Of a stretch of DNA of 64,000 nt, positions 20,501-29,759 are shown piece after piece (position 1 is the first letter of the stretch; the number at the start of each line of letters is the position of its first letter). The notes beneath the pieces were generated by a model. The model had not been told where the DNA came from and made no database searches. It saw only the letters and a list, made by a program, of their open reading frames with translations. The stretch comes from Janthinobacterium sp. (GTDB lineage Bacteria > Pseudomonadota > Gammaproteobacteria > Burkholderiales > Chitinibacteraceae). The stretch spans positions 1-64,000 of the forward strand of contig JANYCY010000074.1 of the NCBI GenBank assembly GCA_025360045.1. The letters are read 5' to 3'. Made by a program: the position numbers and the translations under genes.

Positions 20501-20974
20501 ATGTTGCGACTCATATTAGGTGCACTGATTCTCTTTCTTGCCGCTTGTGCATCAGGCCCGCACGAAACGGCCGCTACGCCACAAGCAGATATAAAATTCG
20601 TCGATTACAAAGGGTTTGACCGAGATTTAATAAGCTCTTTAACCGCCCCCCTGCCTACAATTCAAGTCGCATTTTATGAGCAAATCACGCCCAATGCGCT
20701 GCCTGAACGACTACAGAAATGGATGGCTGCAGTTGAGGCCAATGGTGGAAAAGTCGACATTACCGTGCCTAAATCTAATTCAACGATTACTGGCAAAAAT
20801 CCATTACTCATTATTAGTTTAATTACCTCGCTGTGGTCGGCCAATAAAATGGTGCAAGAAGTCAGCGGCGAGGCGCAATTTAATGCCGCCAGTCTCTACA
20901 ATGCCGAAGTGATTTTGAAATATGATGACAAAAATAAAATGGTGATTGATAAAGTCATTTTTCATAAAAAATAA
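20501..20974 (+). CDS. Lipoprotein of unknown function
   Basis: MLRLILGALILFLAAC carries a type II signal peptide with lipobox LAAC (Cys16). The mature protein (about 142 residues) has no family I recognise. A hydrophobic stretch NPLLIISLITSLWSANKM lies in the middle. Start at 20501 with GGGGGA upstream. It lies 195 bases before the WD40-caspase gene on the same strand, so it may belong to that locus, but a hairpin (GGCCATG/CATGGCC at 20997-21020) lies between. Confidence 0.75.
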   Translation: MLRLILGALILFLAACASGPHETAATPQADIKFVDYKGFDRDLISSLTAPLPTIQVAFYEQITPNALPERLQKWMAAVEANGGKVDITVPKSNSTITGKNPLLIISLITSLWSANKMVQEVSGEAQFNAASLYNAEVILKYDDKNKMVIDKVIFHKK

Positions 20975-21168
20975 ACACGCCAATTAACTCAATAAAGGCC
21001 ATGTCCGCACCTGCATGGCCTCAAAAATAGCGCGAGCAGCCCATACCTCTTCCTATTTTTAGCCTGCCTTTTCATCGCCAAGCACTACAGATAAATTACC
21101 CGCCAAATTTTAAGCACTTCTATAGTGAGGGGAGTTGTTTTTAACAGCATCAAAGGCAGAAGTGCAGC

Positions 21169-24100
21169 ATGAAACGCTTTATTCTTCTCGCTCTTATTTC
21201 AGCATGGGCATGGGGTGAAAGTGCGCCGGTACTGCGTTTAGATACGCCCCAGCACCACGCCCCTATCCGCCGTATCGCTGTTGATGCCACAGAGCAATGG
21301 CTGCTCACTGCCGGTGATGATAAAACAGCCCGTATCTGGCAGCTGCCTGCAGGCAACCCCGTTGGCGTATTGCGCGTGCCTGTAGGTACAGGCTTTGAAG
21401 GCCGACTGTATGCCTTAACCATCAGCCCTGATGGTAAAACGGTCGCCATCGCCGGGGATACGGGTACAGCCAATGGCCCGATGCGCATATGGTTTTTTGA
21501 TCGCGCCAGCACCCGTCTCATCCGTACCACCTTACTAGGCCCTGGTGAAATCAAGCAATTACGCTATGCCCCTGATGGGCAAACGCTGGCGGCTTGCTCA
21601 GCTACTACGCCTACTTTGTGGCTGATTTCTAGTCTAGGCAAAGTGCTGGCGAATCAACCGTTGCAAGGCAATTGCTATGGCATGGATTTTGCCCCGCAGG
21701 GGTGGTTGGCGATCAGCGAATTCAATCGCAGGCTTTCTATCTGGCAATGGCGTAATAGCGAGCTTAAGCAATTAGCCGAAACGCGCGATTTAGCGGGTGA
21801 TTTACCCGTAAGCGTCGCCTTCTCTCCCGACGGGCAAAAGCTGGCCTTGGGCTATGTGGACATCCAAGCACCCGTGGACATCTGGGATAGCAGCCAAATC
21901 AGCAAGGGCCAAATCAGCTTATTGCAGCGCTTTAAAAATAATGACCTCCCCTTTGGCGCACTCAGCAATGTCGCTTGGTCTGCAAACGGGCAAAGCCTTG
22001 CCGCAGCAGGCAGCGCTTACCGAAAAGAGCCTCATTACATATTGCGCCGCTGGGATATTGCCAGCGGCCGCGCCACCGACGTAGTCATCAATAACAATAC
22101 CGTCACGGCATTACGCAGCTTCGCCGATGGCAGCATGATGTTTGCAGGGTTTAATGGCCGTTGGGGCAGAGTCTTTAGCGATGAGCGCATAGACATACAG
22201 CCGCTAACCATCGCCGATTTACGTGGCGCAGACAATCTACAAATAGCGAGTGACGGCTTGCTGGTGCAATGGACTTACCAATACGGCGAGCAAACGGCTT
22301 GGTTTAATTTGCATGAGCGAATCATTAGAATGGGCCGCGCGCCCAATAGCCTGCAAAGCGGCTCAACACGCGGCTTTAGCCAGTGGGAGAATCACCGCCA
22401 GCCCGAATTTGCAGGTAAATCAATTGCACTGGTCCCCGGCGAATCCTCCCGCAGCGCAGCGCGGCTAGGGGAAGATGGTTTGCTTGGCGCTGATTTTTTT
22501 ATCCGCAGGCTAGACGCCAGCGGCAAAGTGCGCTGGCAAACGCCCAGCGGAGGCGAAGCACGGGCCTTAGTGCCCACAAGTGATGCCAAGCGTTTTGTCT
22601 CTGCACATAGCGATGGCACATTACGCTGGTACAAGGCAGACAACGGTGAGCTTTTGCTCTCACTCTTTTTGCACTCCGATGGCATACGCTGGGTGATGTG
22701 GACACCCCAAGGCTATTACGACGCCAGCCCGGGTAGCGATCAATTATTAGGTTGGCAAATTAACCGTGGGCCAGACAACCAGCCCGATTTCTTCCCTGTG
22801 GGGAAATTTCGTAAAACTTACTACCGCCCTGATGTGATCGATGAATATCTCAATGGCTGGGATATCGATCTCGCCGTAAAGGCCGCCAATAACGCCATTC
22901 TGGCCGAACAGCTGAGCCCACCCAAGCCCGCCCCTGTATCCATCAGCCAAATTTTGCCGCCTGTGGTGGAGTTGATGTCCCCCGGGGAAATCACCACCGA
23001 AGCGGATAAGCTTTCCATCGATGTTATGGTTCGCAGCCCGATCGATGCCAAGGCGCAGGTTTTAAAAGTGCGGGTAAATGGCGTTGAATCCGATATCAAA
23101 AATCAGATCGATGCCAGCAAGCTTGCCAATGGCCAGCCTATGCGAATTAGCTTTCCGCTACCTGCGCAAGCTGCCAGCGTCACCATTGTTTCGGGCAGCC
23201 AAAATGGCTTTTCGCCCGTGGCCTCGCTGCGGGTTAATCGGCCACCTCAGCCCCAGCCAACGCTGGCTAGCGTTGTCATCATCACGCCAGTTGCCGTGAT
23301 TCTTCCTAGTAAAATCCCCCTAGCCATTCCGCAACTCCCTGCTACACCCAATAAAATAGTAGCGCCAATCATTACGCCAACACCTGTGCTCCCCCCTGTA
23401 CCCGCTATTGCGCCTGTCCCAAGCAAACTAGCCACGACAGTAGCGCCTATTTCCTCCATCCCTAATAAAGTAGCAATAGCGACACCCGCTCCTGTGCCGA
23501 CCAAGATCGCCGGAGTTCCCCCTGCTCCCATCGTCCTAAAACCGCCCAAACCCAGCAAGCCCAAACTCTTTGTACTGGCCGTGGGGGTGAGTAAGTATGC
23601 TAATCCAGACTACGATTTAGGCTTGGCAGAAAAAGACGCCAGCGACTTTACTCGTAGTATGGAAGCTCAACGTAAGGGGGGCTTATACAGTGAAGTGGCG
23701 ACTTTATTGCTCACCGATAGCAAGGCCACACGCAGCAAAATATTGGAAGGGCTGAAATGGCTACAAAGCAATGTGGGCGATAAAGACACTGCCATTCTTT
23801 TTCTGGCTGGGCATGGCGTAACGCGCAAAGACCGACGCTATTTCTTTTTGCCGCACGATGTAGACACCAAGCGCCTCGACGAAACCGGCGTTGCCAACGA
23901 GCAATTCACCGAATTTATTGCCCAAACCAAGGGGCAGCGTATTTTCTTTATCGACACCTGCCATGCAGGCAATGCCTTGGGTGGGCGGCGCTTTAGCCAT
24001 GATATTGGCCAGATCGTGAATGATTTATCTTCGGACGAAAACGGCGTGGTGGTGTTTTCATCTAGCACTGGCAAGCAGCTCTCACAGGAAAATCGCGACT

Positions 24101-24315
24101 GGGGCAATGGCGCATTTACCAAGGTTTTGGTGCAGGGTATCAATGGCGACGCCGATTTTCGTAAGACCGGCTGGGTAACGCAAAAAGGGCTGGATTTTTA
24201 CTTAGCCTCCGAAGTGCCTCAGCTCACTAAAGGTGAACAAACGCCCTTCACTATTATTCCATTTGGCATCCCAGATTTTCCGATCACGGAACGAATCAAA
24301 GGAGTATTGAAATGA
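21169..24315 (+). CDS. Exported WD40-repeat protein with C-terminal caspase (C14) domain
   Basis: The 1048-residue product has four parts: a signal peptide (1-16), WD40-type blades (about 30-530; for example LTISPDGKTVAIAGD, VAFSPDGQKLALGY), a Pro/Ala/Ile-rich linker (about 695-798, many PVP and IATP turns), and a caspase-like domain from KLFVLAVGVSKYANPDY on. The catalytic dyad is in view: His882 in LFLAGHGV and Cys931 in FFIDTCHAGNA. Because of the signal peptide it should act in the periplasm or on the surface. The stop overlaps the start of the next gene (ATGA). The substrate is unknown. WD40 blades usually bind partner proteins. Confidence 0.88.
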   Translation: MKRFILLALISAWAWGESAPVLRLDTPQHHAPIRRIAVDATEQWLLTAGDDKTARIWQLPAGNPVGVLRVPVGTGFEGRLYALTISPDGKTVAIAGDTGTANGPMRIWFFDRASTRLIRTTLLGPGEIKQLRYAPDGQTLAACSATTPTLWLISSLGKVLANQPLQGNCYGMDFAPQGWLAISEFNRRLSIWQWRNSELKQLAETRDLAGDLPVSVAFSPDGQKLALGYVDIQAPVDIWDSSQISKGQISLLQRFKNNDLPFGALSNVAWSANGQSLAAAGSAYRKEPHYILRRWDIASGRATDVVINNNTVTALRSFADGSMMFAGFNGRWGRVFSDERIDIQPLTIADLRGADNLQIASDGLLVQWTYQYGEQTAWFNLHERIIRMGRAPNSLQSGSTRGFSQWENHRQPEFAGKSIALVPGESSRSAARLGEDGLLGADFFIRRLDASGKVRWQTPSGGEARALVPTSDAKRFVSAHSDGTLRWYKADNGELLLSLFLHSDGIRWVMWTPQGYYDASPGSDQLLGWQINRGPDNQPDFFPVGKFRKTYYRPDVIDEYLNGWDIDLAVKAANNAILAEQLSPPKPAPVSISQILPPVVELMSPGEITTEADKLSIDVMVRSPIDAKAQVLKVRVNGVESDIKNQIDASKLANGQPMRISFPLPAQAASVTIVSGSQNGFSPVASLRVNRPPQPQPTLASVVIITPVAVILPSKIPLAIPQLPATPNKIVAPIITPTPVLPPVPAIAPVPSKLATTVAPISSIPNKVAIATPAPVPTKIAGVPPAPIVLKPPKPSKPKLFVLAVGVSKYANPDYDLGLAEKDASDFTRSMEAQRKGGLYSEVATLLLTDSKATRSKILEGLKWLQSNVGDKDTAILFLAGHGVTRKDRRYFFLPHDVDTKRLDETGVANEQFTEFIAQTKGQRIFFIDTCHAGNALGGRRFSHDIGQIVNDLSSDENGVVVFSSSTGKQLSQENRDWGNGAFTKVLVQGINGDADFRKTGWVTQKGLDFYLASEVPQLTKGEQTPFTIIPFGIPDFPITERIKGVLK

Positions 24316-25802
24316 AAAAATGGCTCCCCTTACTAGCTCTCCTGCTGCTCGGCGTGCAACACATGGCTTGGGCTGAGAAAAAAGCGCTGATTTTTACTGT
24401 TTCAGAATACCCCAAATATATTGGCGCATTGCGTGGCGTACGTTACGACGCCGAAAACGCCCGCCAACTTGCTAACGCCATGGGCGTCGATGATAAAAAC
24501 ATCGTGCTGTATAAAGATGCTCAGCTTGATTTAAAAGGCATGCGCAATGCGCTCGAGCAATTTGCGAATGGGGTAAATGAAGGCGATCAAGTGTTCTTTT
24601 ATTACTCTGGCCACGGAGGCCAGCAAGTAGTGCAAGGCGGCGCACGCTGCGCCGTGGGCTTAGTCAGTGTGGATGGCAAGATTTTCTTAGATAGCGAGTT
24701 ACAGCAGTTTTATCAAAAAATAGAAGGCAAAACCTCGCAACTACTTACCTTTATTGATGCCTGCTTTTCAGGGGGGATTTTCAATAATGTGGTGACTCGA
24801 TCCATCGATGAGCCCAAAATCACGGCCAAATTCTGGGGCGGGCGAGAAATCAGCAGCAAGGGACTAGCGGTCTGCGAAAAACCCGTCAATGTGCTCACCC
24901 GCGCCATCGATGAAAACCAGCCTGATTCAGGCAGTATGAATCATGTCTATATCACCGCATCACGTGAGAATGAAATTTCATTTGATGAAGAGAACAGCGG
25001 TGGCATGGTGACTGTAGCCTGGCGACAGTGCCTCAAATCAGCGCCAGATTTAGATCACAGCGGCGCGCTATCTGTCGCCGAAATTCAGCAATGCGCGCAA
25101 AAAAAACTAGAAGACCGGCTCGCTGGCACCAGTGATTTTAAAGCCAGCAATATCACGGTAAGAGGCAAGCGCGAATCGGTATTCCAACTGATTGCAGCAG
25201 CCCCTAGCGCCGCAGCGCCCAGCCATCCAGCTGCTGCAAGCACCGAGCAAAAGCCCATCGTTGTCGCCTCACTGGCCACGCAAGCGCCCAGCGTAATCAA
25301 CTTACAAGCCACTTTAAATGATCTTTACCAAAGCCGAGATGAGCGGCGGGTTGTGAAACTTAAAACCAGTAAAGAAGGCAACTATCGAATTGGCGACGCG
25401 CTCAATTTTGAAATCCAAAGCAGCCATTCGGGCTATGTGTATGTGCTGATGGTGGGCTCAGACAATAAAACGTTTGACATGCTCTACCCCAATCAGCTGG
25501 CGGCAAATAATTTCATCAATAAATCATCTGCACTCCCTTTACCCAGCAAAGGCTGGAAAATGAGGCTAGCTGAGCCTGCGGGCAGTAATCGCCTCTTAGT
25601 GATCGTTAGCGATGCGCCTCGTGATTTTTCCCGATTAAGCTATCAAAAAATCGGCCCGTTTTCGATTTTTAACGGCTCGGCGAGTGGCCAGTATGATTTA
25701 CAAAGCGCCATGCAAGCACTCTCCCCCAAGCAAAAATGCGATACAAGGACAGGATGTACTTCATCCTATGGCGCGGCCTTGCTCGATATCACTGCGGAGT
25801 AA
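24312..25802 (+). CDS. Exported caspase-family protein with EF-hand loop and DUF4384-like domain
   Basis: The 496-residue product starts with a signal peptide (MKKWLPLLALLLLGVQHMAWA). The metacaspase-like domain has GVRYDAENARQLANAMG, His101 in YYSGHGGQ and Cys151 in FIDACFSGG. Residues 246-257 (DLDHSGALSVAE) fit the 12-residue calcium-binding EF-hand loop. An Ala/Pro linker follows, then a DUF4384-like module (YRIGDALNFEIQSSHSGYVYVL). It is translationally coupled to the first caspase gene, and an OmpA-like gene follows 4 bases after its stop. Calcium control of the protease is plausible by analogy with metacaspases but not shown. Confidence 0.87.
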   Translation: MKKWLPLLALLLLGVQHMAWAEKKALIFTVSEYPKYIGALRGVRYDAENARQLANAMGVDDKNIVLYKDAQLDLKGMRNALEQFANGVNEGDQVFFYYSGHGGQQVVQGGARCAVGLVSVDGKIFLDSELQQFYQKIEGKTSQLLTFIDACFSGGIFNNVVTRSIDEPKITAKFWGGREISSKGLAVCEKPVNVLTRAIDENQPDSGSMNHVYITASRENEISFDEENSGGMVTVAWRQCLKSAPDLDHSGALSVAEIQQCAQKKLEDRLAGTSDFKASNITVRGKRESVFQLIAAAPSAAAPSHPAAASTEQKPIVVASLATQAPSVINLQATLNDLYQSRDERRVVKLKTSKEGNYRIGDALNFEIQSSHSGYVYVLMVGSDNKTFDMLYPNQLAANNFINKSSALPLPSKGWKMRLAEPAGSNRLLVIVSDAPRDFSRLSYQKIGPFSIFNGSASGQYDLQSAMQALSPKQKCDTRTGCTSSYGAALLDITAE

Positions 25803-25806
25803 CATC

Positions 25807-26346
25807 ATGAAAACCCAAATCTTACTGTTGCCCCTGCTGCTAATCGCTTTAATCAGCAACAGCAATGCGGCGGAAAGCAGCGAGCAAATGGTTGAATCCT
25901 TGCTGCCGAGTAAAACCGTAACGCGCAATATCGTCATCGAAGAAGAAGGCCAGCCCAGTACCACCCCGCCCCCATCCCCCAACCCCAGCATTTCGATTCC
26001 CATCATATTTGAATACGGCTCCAGCCGCCTCACACCCGACAGCCGCAGAACCTTAGACACCATCGCCAGAGCGCTGAATCACCCCAAATTACAAGCCTAT
26101 CAATTTTTAATTGAAGGCCACACCGATGGCAAAGGCAGTAGTGAAACCAATCAAGCGCTCTCAGAAAAACGGGCTGCAGCGGTGCGTGACTACCTCAGTG
26201 GCCCACGCAGTGTTGAACAAACGCGCTTACTAGTGGTGGGCAAAGGCGCCAGCGAATTACTCCTGCCAAATGAGCCTTATGCAGCAGCTAATCGCCGAGT
26301 AAAATTTGTGAACGTGGGGAAAATCCAAGCAAACAAGGCAGAGTAA
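25807..26346 (+). CDS. OmpA-like periplasmic protein
   Basis: Signal peptide MKTQILLLPLLLIALISNSNA, a short Pro-rich spacer (TTPPPSPNPS), and an OmpA/MotB peptidoglycan-binding domain: IFEYGSSRLTPDSRRTLD, FLIEGHTDGKGSSETNQALS, and the C-terminal AANRRVKF. It has 179 residues. Such domains hold diaminopimelate in the cell wall. It is the last gene of the run with the two caspase-fold proteins and may anchor them to peptidoglycan. The 246 bases after it hold no recognised gene. Confidence 0.88.
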   Translation: MKTQILLLPLLLIALISNSNAAESSEQMVESLLPSKTVTRNIVIEEEGQPSTTPPPSPNPSISIPIIFEYGSSRLTPDSRRTLDTIARALNHPKLQAYQFLIEGHTDGKGSSETNQALSEKRAAAVRDYLSGPRSVEQTRLLVVGKGASELLLPNEPYAAANRRVKFVNVGKIQANKAE

Positions 26347-26592
26347 GGGCCACGCTGAATACATTATTAAAGTGAATGGCTCTTTACACCAAACGGAGAG
26401 CCTGCAACTAAAATAGCGTAAATACCGATGACCTATTCCCAAGGGAATTTCATGACAAGGGCCGTCCATTACATCTGCAGCGCTAGAAAATAACAATTAT
26501 TCCAAGCTAAGAGATAAAAGCGAATCAGCATCTTCTACTTTATTAGCCCTAACACCGCGTATCATCCCGTCATCTCCCAATATAAATTAACC

Positions 26593-27237
26593 ATGCTGCC
26601 TATCCTCTATTCCTTTCGCCGTTGCCCTTATGCCATGCGCGCCAGAATGGCGATTCAATATTCTGGCATCCAAGTGCAATTGCGTGAAATTGTGCTGCGT
26701 AATAAACCAGCAGAATTATTACTCGCCTCGCCCAAAGGTACAGTGCCGGTATTGATACTGAATAATGGCCAAGTGATAGAACAAAGCCGCGAAATTATGC
26801 AATGGGCATTAAAGAAAAATGACCCGCAGCAATGGCTTTGCCAACAAGACAGCGAGCTAAGTACACAAATTGCCATATTGATTGATCATAATGATCAACA
26901 ATTTAAAACCCATCTCGATCAATATAAATACGCAGACCGCTATCCTGCTCATCCCAAGGAATATTACCGAGCACAGGGTGAGTTATTTTTACGTGATTTA
27001 GAAACGCGTTTAGCGCAAAATTCTTTTTTATTGCTTCATCAAATATGCTTAGCAGATATTGCGATATTTCCGTTTATTCGCCAATTTGCTGGCGTTGATC
27101 CAGAGTGGTTTGACGCTGCCCCCTACCCTAAGTTAAAGCAGTGGCTAAATTTTTTCTGTAATAGCAGCGACTATCACAGCGTGATGCAGAAATTTTCAGT
27201 CTGGCAAGTAGGTACGCCCCCTTTTATTTTTCCCTAA
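26593..27237 (+). CDS. Glutathione S-transferase family protein
   Basis: Thioredoxin-fold N-terminal domain with FRRCPYAMRARMAI (possible active Cys in CPYA), the cis-Pro region GTVPVLIL and the ESR-like glutathione-binding turn EQSREIMQWAL, followed by a helical C-terminal domain (CLADIAIFPFIRQFAG). It has 214 residues. The substrate is not predictable. It stands alone between the OmpA-like and LacI-family genes. Confidence 0.85.
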   Translation: MLPILYSFRRCPYAMRARMAIQYSGIQVQLREIVLRNKPAELLLASPKGTVPVLILNNGQVIEQSREIMQWALKKNDPQQWLCQQDSELSTQIAILIDHNDQQFKTHLDQYKYADRYPAHPKEYYRAQGELFLRDLETRLAQNSFLLLHQICLADIAIFPFIRQFAGVDPEWFDAAPYPKLKQWLNFFCNSSDYHSVMQKFSVWQVGTPPFIFP

Positions 27238-27313
27238 TAGACAAATACGCAATCCAAACCGCAGTTTTTTCGGTAACCTTGCGACTTGAATGTGTATTAG
27301 AAACTGAGTCATT

Positions 27314-28309
27314 GTGAGCCAATTTATACGCCTAACGATGGATGACATTGCCCGCTTGGCCAATGTATCCAAAACCACGGCCAGCCTCGTCCTTAACGGG
27401 CGCTCGGCAGAATACCGTATCGCGGAATCCACCAAGGAGCGCGTGCTGGCAATTGCCCGCGAGCATCATTTTCAGCCATCCCAATCGGCCAAAACATTAC
27501 GCTCGCGCAAAAGTGGCACATTAGGTTTACTCGTGCCTGAGCTAAGCAACTTTGCCCACGCCAGCCTCGCGCAAGCCTTAGAGCCATTATGCCGCGAGGC
27601 AGGCTATCAGCTGCTGGTCATGAGTAGTAATGAACAAGCTACGATGGAAACCGCTGGCATCGAGCACCTGCTCACCCGCCAAGTAGACGGCCTAATTGTG
27701 GTGCCTTGCAGCAGCGATGCCACGCAATATTTAAAATGGTCTTTACGCCTACCGCTCGTCTTTGTCGATCGCCATCTCAAAAACTGCCCGATTCCCTTTG
27801 TCGTCACCGACGCCATCGATGCCGTCACCTCCTTAGTGGTACAAACCATCGCGGGAGGCAGCAAGGAGGTGGTTTATTTTGGTGGGCAAGCCGATTTATC
27901 CCCAAGTCAAGACCGCCTTGCTGGCTATCGCAAAGGCTTAGAATTAAGCGGCGTGACAGAACAAGAACACTGGGTCTGGCAAAGAGATTACCTGCGCCCA
28001 TCGGGCTACAGCATGATGGCCGAATGCTATGAGCGCCTCGGCCACTATCCTGACAGCCTATTTACCGGCTCGCTTACCCTGCTAGAAGGCGCACTCGCCT
28101 ATATCAACGAAAAGCAAAACGGCAGACCCAAACATTTAATGACTTTTGACGATCACAACCTACTCAACTGCCTGCCCTGGGGCATTCAATCCGTGGTGCA
28201 AGACAGCCAACAACTCGCCAGCGAAAGCCTTGCCCGAGTCTTAAAGCTTATGCAGGGCGAAGCGGTAGATTCGGTGTGGATCCCAGCAAGCTTGCATCAG
28301 CGTAGTTAA
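27314..28309 (+). CDS. LacI-family regulator, Cra/FruR-like
   Basis: N-terminal LacI HTH (MDDIARLANVSKTTASLVLNG) and a periplasmic-binding-protein-like effector domain (LGLLVPELSNFAHASLAQAL). Overall wording and length (331) resemble the fructose catabolite regulator Cra/FruR (YRIAESTKERV, HHFQPSQSAKTLRSRKSG, IEHLLTRQVDGLIV). GTG at 27314 has a weak TGAG upstream. ATG at 27338, at the usual LacI start, has no ribosome site, so the start is uncertain. No sugar genes are next to it. It is more than 9 kb from the rbs operon and cannot be assigned as RbsR. Confidence 0.82.
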   Translation: MSQFIRLTMDDIARLANVSKTTASLVLNGRSAEYRIAESTKERVLAIAREHHFQPSQSAKTLRSRKSGTLGLLVPELSNFAHASLAQALEPLCREAGYQLLVMSSNEQATMETAGIEHLLTRQVDGLIVVPCSSDATQYLKWSLRLPLVFVDRHLKNCPIPFVVTDAIDAVTSLVVQTIAGGSKEVVYFGGQADLSPSQDRLAGYRKGLELSGVTEQEHWVWQRDYLRPSGYSMMAECYERLGHYPDSLFTGSLTLLEGALAYINEKQNGRPKHLMTFDDHNLLNCLPWGIQSVVQDSQQLASESLARVLKLMQGEAVDSVWIPASLHQRS

Positions 28310-28436
28310 GGGTGGGTGGCAGACCGGTTGCCCTGCCATATAAGCACACTGCGCATATTACGTGACAGTGATACAGCTTGAACCCAAACGAGTAATCACT
28401 GACAATTACAGCAATCTGTTTGCCCTGAGTAAGATT

Positions 28437-29759
28437 ATGACCTATGCCCCGCCGACACACCGATTACAAGTTTTACAAAAAATCGACTTTGAAGAGGGGC
28501 TAATTGCAGATGATCCACGCTATGTGGATACGCAAACGGCGCGGGGCAGCGAGAAGACCTTTATCCGACTCGCATCTAAACTAGGCTGGGATCCTACATC
28601 CCCCCAGTTTTTCTTCCCACCGATGCAAAAGCACATCTTGTTTTTTGGCCATGTTGGCAGCGGAAAAAGTACCGAGTTGCGCCATTACGCAAAAAAATTG
28701 AACGACTCTAATAAGTTTTTAGTCATTGATGTAGACATCAACAGCAAGCTAGACCGCAACAATCTGGAATACCCAGATGCACTGATGGCCATGGCAGAAA
28801 TGCTACTTACTGGCTTGCAGCAAGCAGCGATTCCTTTTGACGACAAAGAATTGCAGCCACTGCGGGACTGGTTTGGCATTGTTGTTCAGAGCCATGCAAC
28901 TTCGCGTGAATACAGCGCAGAAATCAAAACAGGCCTAGAGGCAGGTGGCGGCTTACTTGGGATTATCAAATTATTCGCCCAAGTCACCAGTGCATTTAAA
29001 ACAGGCTCCACCACCAAAACAGAACTGCGTAAGGAAATCCGCAATACCTTTGGCCGCTTAGCTGACGCATTCAATGCCGTACTGGCCTCAGCGGAAGCCG
29101 CCCTCATTTCGGCAGAACGAGCCGAACGCGTGCTATTTCTGCTCGATGGCACGGATAAACTGCGTAGCGAAGCCACCAAGCAATTCTTTGTGCAAGATGC
29201 TGAGCAACTACTCGCCATCAATGCCCTCGTCATTTATACCGCGCCGCTCCATCTTAAATACGACAGCAATGTAGTCAGTGGCAAGTTAGATGCAGATTTA
29301 ATTCTGCCAATGATTAAGCTGTTTGAACCCAGTGGCGCTCGTTGCGAGGCGGGCTGGTTGGCACTCAGAAATTTGCTACTTAAACGCGCTGACCCATCCC
29401 TGTTTGCCAGTGACAACGAAATCAACGCGTTGATAACACACAGCGGTGGCCATCCGCGTGAGCTGCTACGGCTACTCAAGCTCTCCTGCGAATACGCAGA
29501 AACGAATCTGATCGACAGCGCAGTCGTCACCCGCGCCATCAAACAACTCGCTTCAGAATACCGCCGTTTCCTGGAGCCCGCCGATTACCCTCTGCTAAAA
29601 AGTATGGATACAGGCACGACCACACACAGCGGCAATGACGACGCCATCAAGCGCTTGCTCTACAACTTGGCATTACTGGAGTACAACGATGGTAGCTGGC
29701 GACGCAGCCACCCCGTGATTCGTGGGCTGGATGGCTATATCAACGCCAGCACCCCATAA
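28437..29759 (+). CDS. STAND-like P-loop ATPase
   Basis: The protein has a Walker A motif GHVGSGKST at 71-79 and a Walker B strand VLFLLDGTDK with Asp237. Between them lies a Gly/Ala-rich insert (AGGGLLGIIKLF). After Walker B come YTAPLHLKYD and SGGHPRELLRLLKLS, which look like the sensor region and winged-helix part of STAND/NACHT-type ATPases. It has 440 residues from the ATG at 28437. A GTG at 28362 is an alternative start. The last base of its TAA is the first base of the next gene's ATG (TAATG), so the two are coupled. It has no effector domain of its own. Confidence 0.75.
   Translation: MTYAPPTHRLQVLQKIDFEEGLIADDPRYVDTQTARGSEKTFIRLASKLGWDPTSPQFFFPPMQKHILFFGHVGSGKSTELRHYAKKLNDSNKFLVIDVDINSKLDRNNLEYPDALMAMAEMLLTGLQQAAIPFDDKELQPLRDWFGIVVQSHATSREYSAEIKTGLEAGGGLLGIIKLFAQVTSAFKTGSTTKTELRKEIRNTFGRLADAFNAVLASAEAALISAERAERVLFLLDGTDKLRSEATKQFFVQDAEQLLAINALVIYTAPLHLKYDSNVVSGKLDADLILPMIKLFEPSGARCEAGWLALRNLLLKRADPSLFASDNEINALITHSGGHPRELLRLLKLSCEYAETNLIDSAVVTRAIKQLASEYRRFLEPADYPLLKSMDTGTTTHSGNDDAIKRLLYNLALLEYNDGSWRRSHPVIRGLDGYINASTP

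Noticed and set aside
27314-28309. Assignment of the LacI-family gene as the ribose repressor
   Set aside because: It is more than 9 kb from rbs, with unrelated genes between, and its wording is closer to Cra/FruR.
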